This document shows positions 20,029 to 33,644 of a stretch of 64,000 nucleotides of DNA, one piece after another. Source of the DNA: Cyprinodon diabolis. Lineage: Eukaryota; Chordata; Actinopteri; Cyprinodontiformes; Cyprinodontidae. Below the pieces are notes generated by a model, which saw only the letters and a program-made list of their open reading frames with translations, ran no database searches and had not been told where the DNA came from. The DNA is taken from positions 1 through 64,000 of the forward strand of contig JARPUW010000268.1 in assembly GCA_030533445.1 (NCBI GenBank). The letters run 5' to 3'. How positions within the stretch are numbered: the first letter of the stretch is position 1; each line of letters starts with the position of its first letter. The position numbers and the translations under genes are program-made.

Positions 20029-22652
20029 TTTTATTCTGTAGAGTCCTTGTAGTCTTATTTTGAAAGTCTATCATGAATGTGCATCAAAAGATGGGTCACG
20101 CCCAGCAGTGATATAGAATCCATTTCCAAATGTTAAATCACTGGTTTTCCATGTTATTAGGTGAATAGTTGCTGTATTACAGAGTAAATGGGAGACTTTT
20201 ATTGTGAAATTTGCTCTGGGTGTGTTTTGAAAAGGTCACTAGAGTCTAATAAAAACAACCTGGAAGAGTTTGGGTCATAATGTTGAGCCATTTGCATCAA
20301 TTAATGCATTAGTATAATCTAGAGGCTTTTATTTTGTAGGGTCCCTGGAGTCTTATTTTGAAAGTCCAACAGAGTTGTGTTTATAGAAAATGTTCAGACC
20401 CGTCAATGATAGTTGATTACTTTCCAATCGTTAAATCACTCTTTTTCCATGTTATTAGGGCAGTAGATGAAGCGGAAATGGGAGGCTTTTATTTTGAAAT
20501 TTGCTACAGGGTGTGTTTTAAACAGTCTCCTAGAGTCTATTCTCTAAAACGGGGTTGAGTTTGGGTCATAATGTTGAGCCATATAGGGCAATAAATATAT
20601 GTAAAAAATATAGAGGCTTTTATTTTGTAGGGTCCCTGGAGTCTTATTTTGAAAGTCTATCAGTGCTGAGTGGCAAGGGAAGTGTCATGGACAGCAGTCA
20701 TATAGTATCCATTTCCCAATGTTAAATCAGTCCTTTCACCCTCCATTAGATTAATATGTGCTGTTTAAAACAGCAGAGGTAAAATCTGTTTGAAGCTTGG
20801 TAACCTTGACAACGCTTAACGAGCCTCTCACTGACACAGACAACAGCTGCACTCACTATTGGTTTCTTCTTCCCAGGCTTTTTTGTATGGGAAGAACGGC
20901 ACCGAACAAACGACTACTGATCAAAAACCGTATGAGTTATTCAAAAAACATTTTCACCATGAGCATCAGCAATCCTTCAACTCCAACTATACCAACTTTG
21001 GTGTATGTGTGTCATTCAGAAAAATATTTATGACGAGTTGAAAACACATAGTCTGATTCGTTTCTCTCCCATCTTCAGCTCAAAAAGAATAGAGAAAGGC
21101 TGAAACTCTCATCGACTTTAGGTTGGTCTGGACGGTTTTTAAGGAAAAGTATTAATCCTACCGTAATTCCGAAGACATTGTGTGAGTCCAGAGGTTTCAG
21201 TCTACAAACTGACCAAAAATGGTGACTGTAGCTCCAAATATGTGGCCGTGAGGGCGAGAATAAGATGTTTGATCTTAAAAGAATGGCCGCCTCACACTAA
21301 GATTTCAGCAGCTGCACTCTAGCAGGCTGCTGCAGAAGCTAACTGTCAGCTAGCTTCCAGGTGCTTACCCTCCGAACAAACGACTGCTGAGCAAAAACCG
21401 TAAAAGATATCTGAAAAATTCTTTCAGTGAAAGCAACATCTATCCTTTGTCTCAGACTGGGGTAACCTTCATGTCTGTAGGTCTTTCACAACCCAAAACG
21501 AAGCACAAACAAAATGGTTGGCCCACCTGCTCCTCCCTTTGTTTGAACTGCAGGACCTCACTCTCACTCACCTTTTAGCTGCTAAAGCACCCCTCCGAAC
21601 AAACGACTGCTGAGTAAAAACCGTAAAAGGTATCTGAAAAATTATTTTTATCTAAGCGACAGCTATATCTTGTCTTCAATTGGAGTAACTTTCATGGCTG
21701 TAGGTCATCTACAACCTGAATGGGAAGAGAAAGAAAAAGAAAAAACGTTTTGTCACACCTGATCTTCTAATTGAGCTAGCTGCAGCAGGACACTCTCCCC
21801 CAGCTTTCAGCTGCTTAAAATGTCCTCCGAACAAACGACTGCTGAGCAAAAACCGTATGAGTTATTCAAAATATTTTTTCACCGTGAGCGTCAGCCATCC
21901 TTCGACTCCAACTATGCCAACTTTGGTGTATGTGTGTCATTCAGAAAAATATTTATGACGAGTTTAAAACACATAGTCTGATTCGTTTTTCTCCCCTCTT
22001 CTGCTCCAAAACCAATGAAAAACGGCTCTGATTTTCATCGACTTTAGGTCAGTCTGGAGGGTTTTTAAGGAAAAGTATTAATCCTACCGTAATTCCGAAG
22101 ATATTGTGTGGGTCCAGAGATTTCAGTCTACAAACTGACCAAAAATGGTGACTCTAGCTATAAATATGTGGCCGTGAGGGCGAGTTTAAAATGTTTTTTT
22201 GTGTTTAAAAAACGCCTGCCTCACACTCTAGCTTTTCAGTTGCTCCACTCTAGCAGGCTGGATTTTGCTAAAACTTTGTGGCGCTTGAGGTCTGATTATA
22301 CAAAAACCGTAGCAGTTATCAACATACCGTCTTCAGTTTTAAATAGACGAAGGATTTATCTACAAACTGAGCTTCAAACTGTTTTTCTAGGTGAATGTAT
22401 GCCGACACAGTGAAGTGCTGTTTTTTATGCTTTTTTTTTCCTCTCCCCATTCATTTCCTATGGGATTTTTTTGCGACGTTTTCGCTAATAATTCGCAAAC
22501 CTTCGGACTAATGAGAAAGTTTTATACAAGCACACATCACCCCATTGGTCCCGACGCGTGTGCCAACTTTGGGCCCGATCCGCCAAACCGTGCGGGACTA
22601 GTTACGTGCCGAAGTTTTGGGTATACGGGAGAATTATAATAATAATAATAAT

Positions 22653-22712
22653 ACGCGGAATAAATATGTGCAATAGTAGTAGGTGGGCCATGCCTTCGGC
22701 ATGTGGCCCCCC
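22653..22712. repeat. 60-bp hairpin cassette x1
   Basis: Single core in monomer 7, preceded by the longest AAT run seen before a cassette and followed by AATAACTAG. Confidence 0.92.
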
Positions 22713-22988
22713 AATAACTAGAAAATTTCTAAAGAAATTTTGAGGGGGGCCACCTACTGCCCGTCTGGTGAACCGGGCCAATACGGCCCTGGCAAGTGAC
22801 GTCGGGGCTCCCCAGACCAACTGCTTACGCCTTTGAGGGCTGCTGAGGGAAGGAAAGAGGGCAAGTTCATGGGCAAAGAGAGCTGTGTGCCACTTTTGCT
22901 GAAATCTGGGAAATAGACGTGCACAGCGTATGATGCACAAGGGTAATATGGGTTGTCCATATTGAAACACAGTGGGTAAAGCCCAGTT

Positions 22989-23226
22989 GGCGGGCTTCGC
23001 CCGCCTGCTAGGAGCCATCTCAGTGAAGAAAAAAATCACCAATGGCGGGCTCTGCCCGCCTTCTAAGAGCCATTGCAGTGATGAAATCACCAATGGCGGG
23101 CTCCGCCCGCCTGCTAAGAGCCATTGCAGTGATGTAATCACCTTTGGCGGGCTCCGCCCTCCTGTTACCATTGGCGGGCTCCGCCCGCCTTCTAAGAGCC
23201 ATTGCAGTGATGAAATCACCAATGGC
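22989..23226. repeat. 51-bp hairpin minisatellite, class X
   Basis: Five hairpins; the fourth has right arm GCCCTCC, one mismatch. Confidence 0.92.
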
Positions 23227-23271
23227 AATGAGCAATATGCCAGAATGTATGAGTGTGTATAAGGAAGAGGC

Positions 23272-26200
23272 TTTTATTCTGTAGAGTCCTTGTAGTCTTA
23301 TTTTGAAAGTCTATCATGAATGTGCATCAAAAGATGGGTCACGCCCAGCAGTGATATAGAATCCATTTCCAAATGTTAAATCACTGGTTTTCCATGTTAT
23401 TAGGTGAATAGTTGCTGTATTACAGAGTAAATGGGAGACTTTTATTGTGAAATTTGCTCTGGGTGTGTTTTGAAAAGGTCACTAGAGTCTAATAAAAACA
23501 ACCTGGAAGAGTTTGGGTCATAATGTTGAGCCATTTGCATCAATTAATGCATTAGTATAATCTAGAGGCTTTTATTTTGTAGGGTCCCTGGAGTCTTATT
23601 TTGAAAGTCCAACAGAGTTGTGTTTATAGAAAATGTTCAGACCCGTCAATGATAGTTGATTACTTTCCAATCGTTAAATCACTCTTTTTCCATGTTATTA
23701 GGGCAGTAGATGAAGCGGAAATGGGAGGCTTTTATTTTGAAATTTGCTATAGGGTGTGTTTTAAACAGTCTCCTAGAGTCTATTCTCTAAAACGGGGTTG
23801 AGTTTGGGTCATAATGTTGAGCCATATAGGGCAATAAATATATGTAAAAAATATAGAGGCTTTTATTTTGTAGGGTCCCTGGAGTCTTATTTTGAAAGTC
23901 TATCAGTGCTGAGTGGCAAGGGAAGTGTCATGGACAGCAGTCATATAGTATCCATTTCCCAATGTTAAATCAGTCCTTTCACCCTCCATTAGATTAATAT
24001 GTGCTGTTTAAAACAGCAGAGGTAAAATCTGTTTGAAGCTTGGTAACCTTGACAACGCTTAACGAGCCTCTCACTGACACAGACAACAGCTGCACTCACT
24101 ATTGGTTTCTTCTTCCCAGGCTTTTTTGTATGGGAAGAACGGCACCGAACAAACGACTACTGATCAAAAACCGTATGAGTTATTCAAAAAACATTTTCAC
24201 CATGAGCATCAGCAATCCTTCGACTCCAACTATACCAACTTTGGTGTATGTGTGTCATTCAGAAAAATATTTATGACGAGTTGAAAACACATAGTCTGAT
24301 TCGTTTCTCTCCCATCTTCAGCTCAAAAAGAATAGAGAAAGGCTGAAACTCTCATCGACTTTAGGTTGGTCTGGAGGGTTTTTAAGGAAAAGTATTAATC
24401 CTACCGTAATTCCGAAGACATTGTGTGAGTCCAGAGGTTTCAGTCTACAAACTGACCAAAAATGGTGACTGTAGCTCCAAATATGTGGCCGTGAGGGCGA
24501 GAATAAGATGTTTGATCTTAAAAAAATGGCCGCCTCACACTAAGATTTCAGCAGCTGCACTCTAGCAGGCTGCTGCAGAAGCTAACTGTCAGCTAGCTTC
24601 CAGGTGCTTACCCTCCGAACAAACGACTGCTGAGCAAAAACCGTAAAAGATATCTGAAAAATTCTTTCAGTGAAAGCAACATCTATCCTTTGTCTCAGAC
24701 TGGGGTAACCTTCATGTCTGTAGGTCTTTCACAACCCAAAACGAAGCACAAACAAAATGGTTGGCCCACCTGCTCCTCCCTTTGTTTGAACTGCAGGACC
24801 TCACTCTCACTGACCTTTTAGCTGCTAAAGCACCCCTCCGAACAAACGACTGCTGAGTAAAAACCGTAAAAGGTATCTGAAAAATTCTTTTTATCTAAGC
24901 GACAGCTATATCTTGTCTTCAATTGGAGTAACTTTCATGGCTGTAGGTCATCTACAAACTGAATGGGAAGAGAAAGAAAAAGAAAAAACGTTTCATCACA
25001 CCTAAGCTTCTAATTGAGCTAGCTGCAGCAGGTCACTGTCACTCAGCTTTCAGGTGCTTAAAATGTCCTCCGAACAAACGACTGCTGAGCAAAAACCGTA
25101 TGAGTTATTCAAAAAAAATTTTCACTATGAGCGTCAGTCATCCTTCGACTCCAACTATGCCAACTTTGGTGTATGTGTGTCATTCAGAAAAATATTTATG
25201 ACGAGTTTAAAACACATAGTCTGATTCGTTTTTCTCCCCTCTTCTGCTCCAAAACCAATGAAAAACGGCTCTGATTTTCATCGACTTTAGGTCGGTCTGG
25301 AGGGTTTTTAAGGAAAAGTATTAATCCTACCGTAATTCCGAAGATATTGTGTGGGTCCAGAGATTTCAGTCTACAAACTGACCAAAAATGGTGACTCTAG
25401 CTATAAATATGTGGCCGTGAGGGCGAGTTTAAAATGTTTTTTTGTGTTTAAAAAACGCCTGCCTCACACTCTAGCTTTTCAGTTGCTCCACTCTAGCAGG
25501 CTGGATTTTGCTAAAACTTTGTGGCGCTTGAGGTCTGATTATACAAAAACCGTAGCAGTTATCAACATACCGTCTTCAGTTTTAAATAGACGAAGGATTT
25601 ATCTACAAACTGAGCTTCAAACTGTTTTTCTAGGTGAATGTATGCCGACACAGTGAAGTGCTGTTTTTTATGCTTTTTTTTTCCTCTCCCCATTCATTTC
25701 CTATGGGATTTTTTTGCGACGTTTTCGCTAATAATTCGCAAACCTTCGGACTAATGAGAAAGTTTTATACAAGCACACATCACCCCATTGGTCCCGACGC
25801 GTGTGCCAACTTTGGGCCCGATCCGCCAAACCGTGCGGGACTAGTTACGCGCCGAAGTTTTGGGTATACGGGAGAATTATAATAATAACTAGAAAATTTC
25901 TAAAGAAATTTTGAGGGGGGCCACCTACTGCCCGTCTGGGGAACCGGGCCAATACGGCCCTGGCAAGTGACGTCGGGGCTCCCCAGACCAACTGCTTACG
26001 CCTTTGAGGGCTGCTGAGGGAAGGAAAGAGGGCAAGTTCATGGGCAAAGAGAGCTGTGTGCCACTTGTGCTGAAATCTGGGAAATAGACGTGCACAGAGT
26101 ATGATGCACAAGGGTAATATGGGTTGTCCATATTGAAACACAGTGGGTAAAGCCCAGTTGGCGGGCTTCGCCCGCCTGCTAGGAGCCATCTCAGTGAAGA

Positions 26201-26442
26201 AAAAAATCACCAATGGCGGGCTCTGCCCGCCTTCTAAGAGCCATTGCAGTGATGAAATCACCAATGGCGGGCTCCGCCCGCCTGCTAAGAGCCATTGCAG
26301 TGATGTAATCACCTTTGGCGGGCTCCGCCCGCCTGTTACCATTGGCGGGCTCCGCCCGCCTTCTAAGAGCCATTGCAGTGATGAAATCACCAATGGCAAT
26401 GAGCAATATGCCAGAATGTATGAGTGTGTATAAGGAAGAGGC
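23272..26442. repeat. Satellite monomer 8 (class X end)
   Basis: Complete 3,171-bp copy. CTCACTGACC in D1 is shared with monomer 11. CACTATGAGCG in B is private. CACAGAGTATG near 26095 is shared with monomers 14 and 18, and starts a block that continues into the next monomer in all three places. No 60-bp cassette. Confidence 0.96.
26160..26397. repeat. 51-bp hairpin minisatellite, class X
   Basis: Five hairpins, all arms intact. Confidence 0.92.
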
Positions 26443-29400
26443 TTTTATTCTGTAGAGTCCTTGTAGTCTTATTTTGAAAGTCTATCATGAATGTGCATCA
26501 AAAGATGGGTCACGCCCAGCAGTGATATAGAATCCATTTCCAAATGTTAAATCACTGGTTTTCCATGTTATTAGGTGAATAGTTGCTGTATTACAGAGTA
26601 AATGGGAGACTTTTATTGTGAAATTTGCTCTGGGGTGTGTTTTGAAAAGGTCACTAGAGTCTAATAAAAACAACCTGGAAGAGTTTGGGTCATAATGTTG
26701 AGCCATTTGCATCAATTAATGCATTACTATAATCTAGAGGCTTTTATTTTGTAGGGTCCCTGGAGTCTTATTTTGAAAGTCCAACAGAGTTGTGTTTATA
26801 GAAAATGTTCAGACCCGTCAATGATAGTTGATTACTTTCCAATCGTTAAATCACTCTTTTTCCATGTTATTAGGGCAGTAGATGAAGCGGAAATGGGAGG
26901 CTTTTATTTTGAAATTTGCTATAGGGTGTGTTTTAAACAGTCTCCTAGAGTCTATTCTCTAAAACGGGGTTGAGTTTGGGTCATAATGTTGAGCCATATA
27001 GAGCAATAAATATATGTAAAAAATATAGAGGCTTTTATTTTGTAGGGTCCCTGGAGTCTTATTTTGAAAGTCTATCAGTGCTGAGTGGCAAGGGAAGTGT
27101 CATGTACAGCAGTCATATAGTATCCATTTCCCAATGTTAAATCAGTCCTTTCACCCTCCATTAGATTAATATGTGCTGTTTAAAACAGCAGAGGTAAAAT
27201 CTGTTTGAAGCTTGGTAACCTTGACAACGCTTAACGAGCCTCTCACTGACACAGACAACAGCTGCACTCACTATTGGTTTCTTCTTCCCAGGCTTTTTTG
27301 TATGGGAAGAACGGCACCGAACAAACGACTACTGATCAAAAACCGTATGAGTTATTCAAAAAACATTTTCACCATGAGCATCAGCAATCCTTCGACTCCA
27401 ACTATACCAACTTTGGTGTATGTGTGTCATTCAGAAAAATATTTATGACGAGTTGAAAACACATAGTCTGATTCGTTTTTCTCCCATCTTCAGCTCAAAA
27501 AGAATGGAGAAAGGCTGAAACTCTCATCCACTTTAGGTTGGTCTGGAGGGTTTTTAAGGCAAAGTATTAATCCTACCGTAATTCCGAAGACATTGTGTGA
27601 GTCCAGAGGTTTCAGTCTACAAACTGACCAAAAATGGTGACTGTAGCTCCAAATATGTGGCCGTGAGGGCGAGAATAAGATGTTTGATCTTAAAAAATGG
27701 CCGCCTCACACTAAGATTTCAGCAGCTGCACTCTAGCAGGCTGCTGCAGAAGCTAACTGTCAGCTAGCTTCCAGGTGCTTACCCTCCGAACAAACGACTG
27801 CTGAGCAAAAACCGTAAAAGATATCTGAAAAATTCTTTCAGTGAAAGCAACATCTATCCTTTGTCTCAGACTGGGGTAACCTTCATGTCTGTAGGTCTTT
27901 CACAACCCAAAACGAAGCACAAACAAAATGGTTGGCCCACCTGCTCCTCCCTTTGTTTGAACTGCAGGACCTCACTCTCACTCACCTTTTAGCTGCTAAA
28001 GCACCCCTCCGAACAAACGACTGCTGAGTAAAAACCGTAAAAGGTATCTGAAAAATTCTTTTTATCTAAGCGACAGCTATATCTTGTCTTCAATTGGAGT
28101 AACTTTCATGGCTGTAGGTCATCTACAAACTGAATGGGAAGAGAAAGAAAAAGAAAAAACGTTTCATCACACCTAAGCTTCTAATTGAGCTAGCTGCAGC
28201 AGGTCACTGTCACTCAGCTTTCAGGTGCTTAAAATGTCCTCCGAACAAACGACTGCTGAGCAAAAACCGTATGAGTTATTCAAAAAATTTTTTCACCGTG
28301 AGCGTCAGTCATCCTTCGACTCCAACTATGCCAACTTTGGTGTATGTGTGTCATTCAGAAAAATATTTATGACGAGTTTAAAACACATAGTCGGATTCGT
28401 TTTTCTCCCCTCTTCTGCTCCAAAACCAATGAAAAACGGCTCTGATTTTCATCGACTTTAGGTCGGTCTGGAGGGTTTTTAAGGAAAAGTATTAATCCTA
28501 CCGTAATTCCGAAGATATTGTGTGGGTCCAGAGATTTCAGTCTACAAACTGACCAAAAATGGTGACTCTAGCTATAAATATGTGGCCGTGAGGGCGAGTT
28601 TAAAATGTTTTTTTGTGTTTAAAAAACGCCTGCCTCACACTCTAGCTTTTCAGTTGCTCCACTCTAGCAGGCTGGATTTTGCTAAAACTTTGTGGCGCTT
28701 GAGGTCTGATTATACAAAAACCGTAGCAGTTATCAACATACCGTCTTCAGTTTTAAATAGACGAAGGATTTATCTACAAACTGAGCTTCAAACTGTTTTT
28801 CTAGGTGAATGTATGCCGACACAGTGAAGTGCTGTTTTTTATGCTTTTTTTTTCCTCTCCCCATTCATTTCCTATGGGATTTTTTTGCGACGTTTTCGCT
28901 AATAATTCGCAAACCTTCGGACTAATGAGAAAGTTTTATACAAGCACACATCACCCCATTGGTCCCGACGCGTGTGCCAACTTTGGGCCCGATCCGCCAA
29001 ACCGTGCGGGACTAGTTACGCGCCGAAGTTTTGGGTATACGGGAGAATTATAATAATAACTAGAAAATTTCTAAAGAAATTTTGAGGGGGGCCACCTACT
29101 GCCCGTCTGGGGAACAGGGCCAATACGGCCCTGGCAAGTGATGTCGGGGCTCCCCAGACCAACTGCTTACGCCTTTGAGGGCTGCTGAGGGAAGGAAAGC
29201 GGGCTAGGTCATGGGCAAAGAGAGCTGTGTGCCACTTGTGCTGAAATCTGGGAAATAGACGTGCACAGCGTATGATGCAAAAGGGTAATATGGGTTGTCT
29301 ATATTGAACCGCAGTGGGTAAAGCTCAGTTGGGGGGCTCCGCCCGCCTGCTAGGAGCCCTTGCAGCGATGAAAAAAATCACCAATGGCGGGCTCTGCCCG

Positions 29401-29586
29401 CCTGCTAAGAGCCATTGCAGTGATGAAATCACCAATGGCGGGCTCCGCCCGCCTTCTAAGAGCCATTGCAGTGATGAAATCACCAATGGCGGGCTCCGCC
29501 CGCCTTCTAAGAGCCATTGCAGTGATGAAATTACAAATGGCAATGAGCAATATGCCAGAATGTATGAGTGTGTATAAGGAAGAGGC
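26443..29586. repeat. Satellite monomer 9 (class Y end)
   Basis: Complete 3,144-bp copy. Rare variants GCATTACTATAATC, CATATAGAGC, CATGTACAGC, ATCCACTTTAGG, TTAAGGCAAAG and a shortened A run in the A block are shared with monomer 19 at a constant 32,808-bp offset. Subsets are shared with monomers 13 and 15. AGTCGGATTC in B removes a TGA present in most copies. GTTGTCTATATT near 29300 weakens the AATATGG/CCATATT hairpin. Confidence 0.96.
29331..29541. repeat. 51-bp hairpin minisatellite, class Y
   Basis: Four hairpins, GGGGGGC first arm, like monomers 2, 3 and 11. Confidence 0.92.
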
Positions 29587-31381
29587 TTTTATTCTGTAGA
29601 GTCCCTGGAGTCTTATTTTGAAAGTCTATCATGGAAGTGCATCTAAAGATGGGTCATGCCCAGCAGTTATATAGAATCAATTTCCAAATGTTAAATCACT
29701 GGTTTTCCATGTTATTAGGTGAATAGTTGCTGTATTACAGAGTAAATGGGAGACTTTTATTGTGAAATTTGCTCTGGGTGTGTTTTGAAAAGGTCACTAG
29801 AGTCTAATAAAAACAACCTGGAAGAGTTTGGGTCATAATGTTGAGCCATTTGCATCAATTAATGCATTAGTATAATCTAGAGGCTTTTATTTTGTAGGGT
29901 CGCTGGAGTCTTATTTTGAAAGTCCAACAGAGTTGTGTTTATAGAAAATGTTCAGACCCGTCAATGATAGTTGATTACTTTCCAATCGTTAAATCACTCT
30001 TTTTCCATGTTATTAGGGCAGTAGATGAAGCGGAAATGGGAGGCTTTTATTTTGAAATTTGCTATAGGGTGTGTTTTAAACAGTCTCCTAGAGTCTATTC
30101 TCTAAAACGGGGTTGAGTTTGGGTCATAATGTTGAGCCATATAGGGCAATAAATATATGTAAAAAATATAGAGGCTTTTATTTTGTAGGGTCCCTGGAGT
30201 CTTATTTTGAAAGTCTATCAGTGCTGAGTGGCAAGGGAAGTGTCATGGACAGCAGTCATATAGTATCCATTTCCCAATGTTAAATCAGTCCTTTCACCCT
30301 CCATTAGATTAATATGTGCTGTTTAAAACAGCAGAGGTAAAATCTGTTTGAAGCTTGGTAACCTTGACAACGCTTAACGAGCCTCTCACTGACACAGACA
30401 ACAGCTGCACTCACTATTCGTTTCTTCTTCCCAGGCTTTTTTGTATAGGAAGAACGGCACCGAACAAACGACTACTGATCAAAAACCGTATGAGTTATTC
30501 AAAAAACATTTTCACCATGAGCATCAGCAATCCTTCGACTCCAACTATACCAACTTTGGTGTATGTGTGTCATTCAGAACAATATTTATGACGACTTGAA
30601 AACACATAGTCTGATTCGTTTCTCTCCCATCTTCAGCTCAAAAAGAATGGAGAAAGGCTGAAACTCATCGACTTTAGGTTGGTCTGGAGGGTTTTTAAGG
30701 AAAAGTATTAATCCTACCGTAATTCCGAAGACATTGTGTGAGTCCAGAGGTTTCAGTCTACAAACTGACCAAAAATGGTGACTGTAGCTCCAAATATGTG
30801 GCCGTGAGGGCGAGAATAAGATGTTTGATCTTAAAAAAATGGCCGCCTCACACTAAATTTCAGCAGCTGCACTCTAGCAGGCTGCTGCAGAAGCTAACTG
30901 TCAGCTAGCTTCCAGGTGCTTACCCTCCGAACAAACGACTGCTGAGCAAAAACCGTAAAAAATATCTGAAAAATTCTTTCAGTGAAAGCAACATCTATCC
31001 TTTGTCTCAGACTGGGGTAACCTTCATGTCTGTAGGTCTTTCACAACCCAAAACGAAGCACAAACAAAATGGTTGGCCCACCTGCTCCTCCCTTTCTTTT
31101 AACTGCAGGACCTCACTCTCACTCACCTTTTAGCTGCTAAAGCACCCCTCCGAACAAACGACTGCTGAGTAAAAACCGTAAAAGGTATCTGAAAAATTCT
31201 TTTTATCTAAGCGACAGCTATATCTTGTCTTCGATTGGAGTAACTTTCATGGCTGTAGGTCATCTACAACCTGAATGGGAAGAGAAAGAAAAAGAAAAAA
31301 CGTTTCATCACACCTAAGCTTCTAATTGAGCTAGCTGCAGCAGGTCACTGTCACTCAGCTTTCAGGTGCTTAAAATGTCCT

Positions 31382-32313
31382 CCGAACAAACGACTGCTGA
31401 GCAAAAACCGTATGAGTTATTCAAAAAAATTTTTCACCGTGAGCGTCAGTCATCCTTCGACTCCAACTATGCCAACTTTGGTGTATGTGTGTCATTCAGA
31501 AAAATATTTATGACGAGTTTAAAACACATAGTCTGATTCGTTTTTCTCCCCTCTTCTGCTCCAAAACCAATGAAAAACAGCTCTGATTTTCATCGACTTT
31601 AGGTCGGTCTGGAGGGTTTTTAAGGAAAAGTATTAATCCTACCGTAATTCCGAAGATATTGTGTGAGTCCAGAGGTTTCAGTCTACAAACTGACCAAAAA
31701 TGGTGACTGTAGCTCCAAATATGTGGCCGTGAGGGCGAGAATAAGATGTTTGATCTTAAAAAAATGGCCGCCTCACACTAAGATTTCAGCAGCTGCACTC
31801 TAGCAGGCTGCTGCAGAAGCTAACTGTCAGCTAGCTTCCAGGTGCTTACCCTCCGAACAAACGACTGCTGAGCAAAAACCGTAAAAGGTATCTGAAAAAT
31901 TCTTTCAGTGAAAGCAACATCTATCCTTTGTCTCAGACTGGGGTAACCTTCATGTCTGTAGGTCTTTCACAACCCAAAACGAAGCACAAACAAAATGGTT
32001 GGCCCACCTGCTCCTCCCTTTGTTTTAAACTGCAGCACCTCACTCTCACTCACCTTTTACTGTAGCTGCTAAAGCACCCCTCCGAACAAACGACTGCTGA
32101 GTAAAAACCGTAAAAGGTATCTGAAAAATTATTTTTATCTAAGCGACAGCTATATCTTGTCTTCAATTGGAGTAACTTTCATGGCTGTAGGTCATCTACA
32201 ACCTGAATGGGAAGAGAAAGAAAAAGAAAAAACGTTTTGTCACACCTGATCTTCTAATTGAGCTAGCTGCAGCAGGACACTCTCCCCCAGCTTTCAGCTG
32301 CTTAAAATGTCCT
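31382..32313. repeat. Extra B/A chimeric module in monomer 10
   Basis: The same length and the same junction as in monomer 3: B-type T at 31657, A-type A at 31666, exchange between them. It shares the private GTTTTAAACTGCAGCACC and CTTTTACTGTAGCTG. Identical junction and markers mean one event, later copied, not two events. Confidence 0.9.
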
Positions 32314-33406
32314 CCGAACAAACGACTGCTGAGCAAAAACCGTATGAGTTATTCAAAATATTTTTTCACCGTGAGCGTCAGCCATCCTTCGACTCCAACT
32401 ATGCCAACTTTGGTGTATGTGTGTCATTCAGAAAAATATTTATGACGAGTTTAAAACACATAGTCTGATTCGTTTTTCTCCCCTCTTCTGCTCCAAAACC
32501 AATGAAAAACGGCTCTGATTTTCATCGACTTTAGGTCGGTCTGGAGGGTTTTTAAGGAAAAGTATTAATCCTACCGTAATTCCGAAGATATTGTGTGGGT
32601 CCAGAGATTTCAGTCTACAAACTGACCAAAAATGGTGACTCTAGCTATAAATATGTGGCCGTGAGGGCGAGTTTAAAATGTTTTTTTGTGTTTAAAAAAC
32701 GCCTGCCTCACACTCTAGCTTTTCAGTTGCTCCACTCTAGCAGGCTGGATTTTGCTAAAACTTTGTGGCGCTTGAGGTCTGATTATACAAAAACCGTAGC
32801 AGTTATCAACATACCGTCTTCAGTTTTAAATAGACGAAGGATTTATCTACAAACTGAGCTTCAAACTGTTTTTCTAGGTGAATGTATGCCGACACAGTGA
32901 AGTGCTGTTTTTTATGCTTTTTTTTTCCTCTCCCTATTCATTTCCTATGGGATTTTTTTGCGACGTTTTCGCTAATAATTCGCAAACCTTCGGACTAATG
33001 AGAAAGTTTTATACAAGCACACATCACCCTATTGGTCCCGACGCGTGTGCCAACTTTGGGCCCGATCCGCCAAACCGTGCGGGACTAGTTACGTGCCGAA
33101 GTTTTGGGTATACGGGAGAATTATAATAATAATAACTAGAAAATTTCTAAAGAAATTTTGAGGGGGGCCACCTACTGCCCGTCTGGGGAACCGGGCCAAT
33201 ACGGCCCTGGCAAGTGACGTCGGGGCTCCCCAGACCAACTGCTTACGCCTTTGAGGGCTGCTGAGGGAAGGAAAGAGGGCAAGTTCATGGGCAAAGAGAG
33301 CTGTGTGCCACTTGTGCTGAAATCTGGGAAATAGACGTGCACAGCGTATGATGCACAAGGGTAATATGGGTTGTCCATATTGAAACACAGTGGGTAAAGC
33401 CCAGTT

Positions 33407-33644
33407 GGCGGGCTTCGCCCGCCTGCTAGGAGCCATCTCAGTGAAGAAAAAAATCACCAATGGCGGGCTCTGCCCGCCTTCTAAGAGCCATTGCAGTGAT
33501 GAAATCACCAATGGCGGGCTCCGCCCGCCTGCTAAGAGCCATTGCAGTGATGTAATCACCTTTGGCGGGCTCCGCCCGCCTGTTACCATTGGCGGGCTCC
33601 GCCCGCCTTCTAAGAGCCATTGCAGTGATGAAATCACCAATGGC
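33407..33644. repeat. 51-bp hairpin minisatellite, class X
   Basis: Five hairpins, all arms intact; this X array replaces the Y array found at the matching place in monomer 3. Confidence 0.92.

Larger units (their letters stand above)
20029..23271. repeat. Satellite monomer 7 (class X end, one hairpin cassette)
   Basis: Complete 3,243-bp copy with one 60-bp cassette. D2 carries the TGTCACACCTGATC allele together with GGACACTCTCCCCC. GTCTGGTGA near 22764 breaks one base of the GTCTGGGGA/TCCCCAGAC stem, and GCCCTCC near 23156 breaks the fourth 51-bp-array hairpin. Private changes also include CTTCAACTCC in the A block. Confidence 0.96.

Noticed and set aside
28234..28461. ATG-started frame of about 75 codons in the B block (MSSEQTTAEQ start)
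   Set aside because: Only four monomers have the full length; most have a TGA after about 54 codons. The A-block counterpart differs mainly by amino-acid-changing substitutions and lacks this ATG, which argues against protein constraint.
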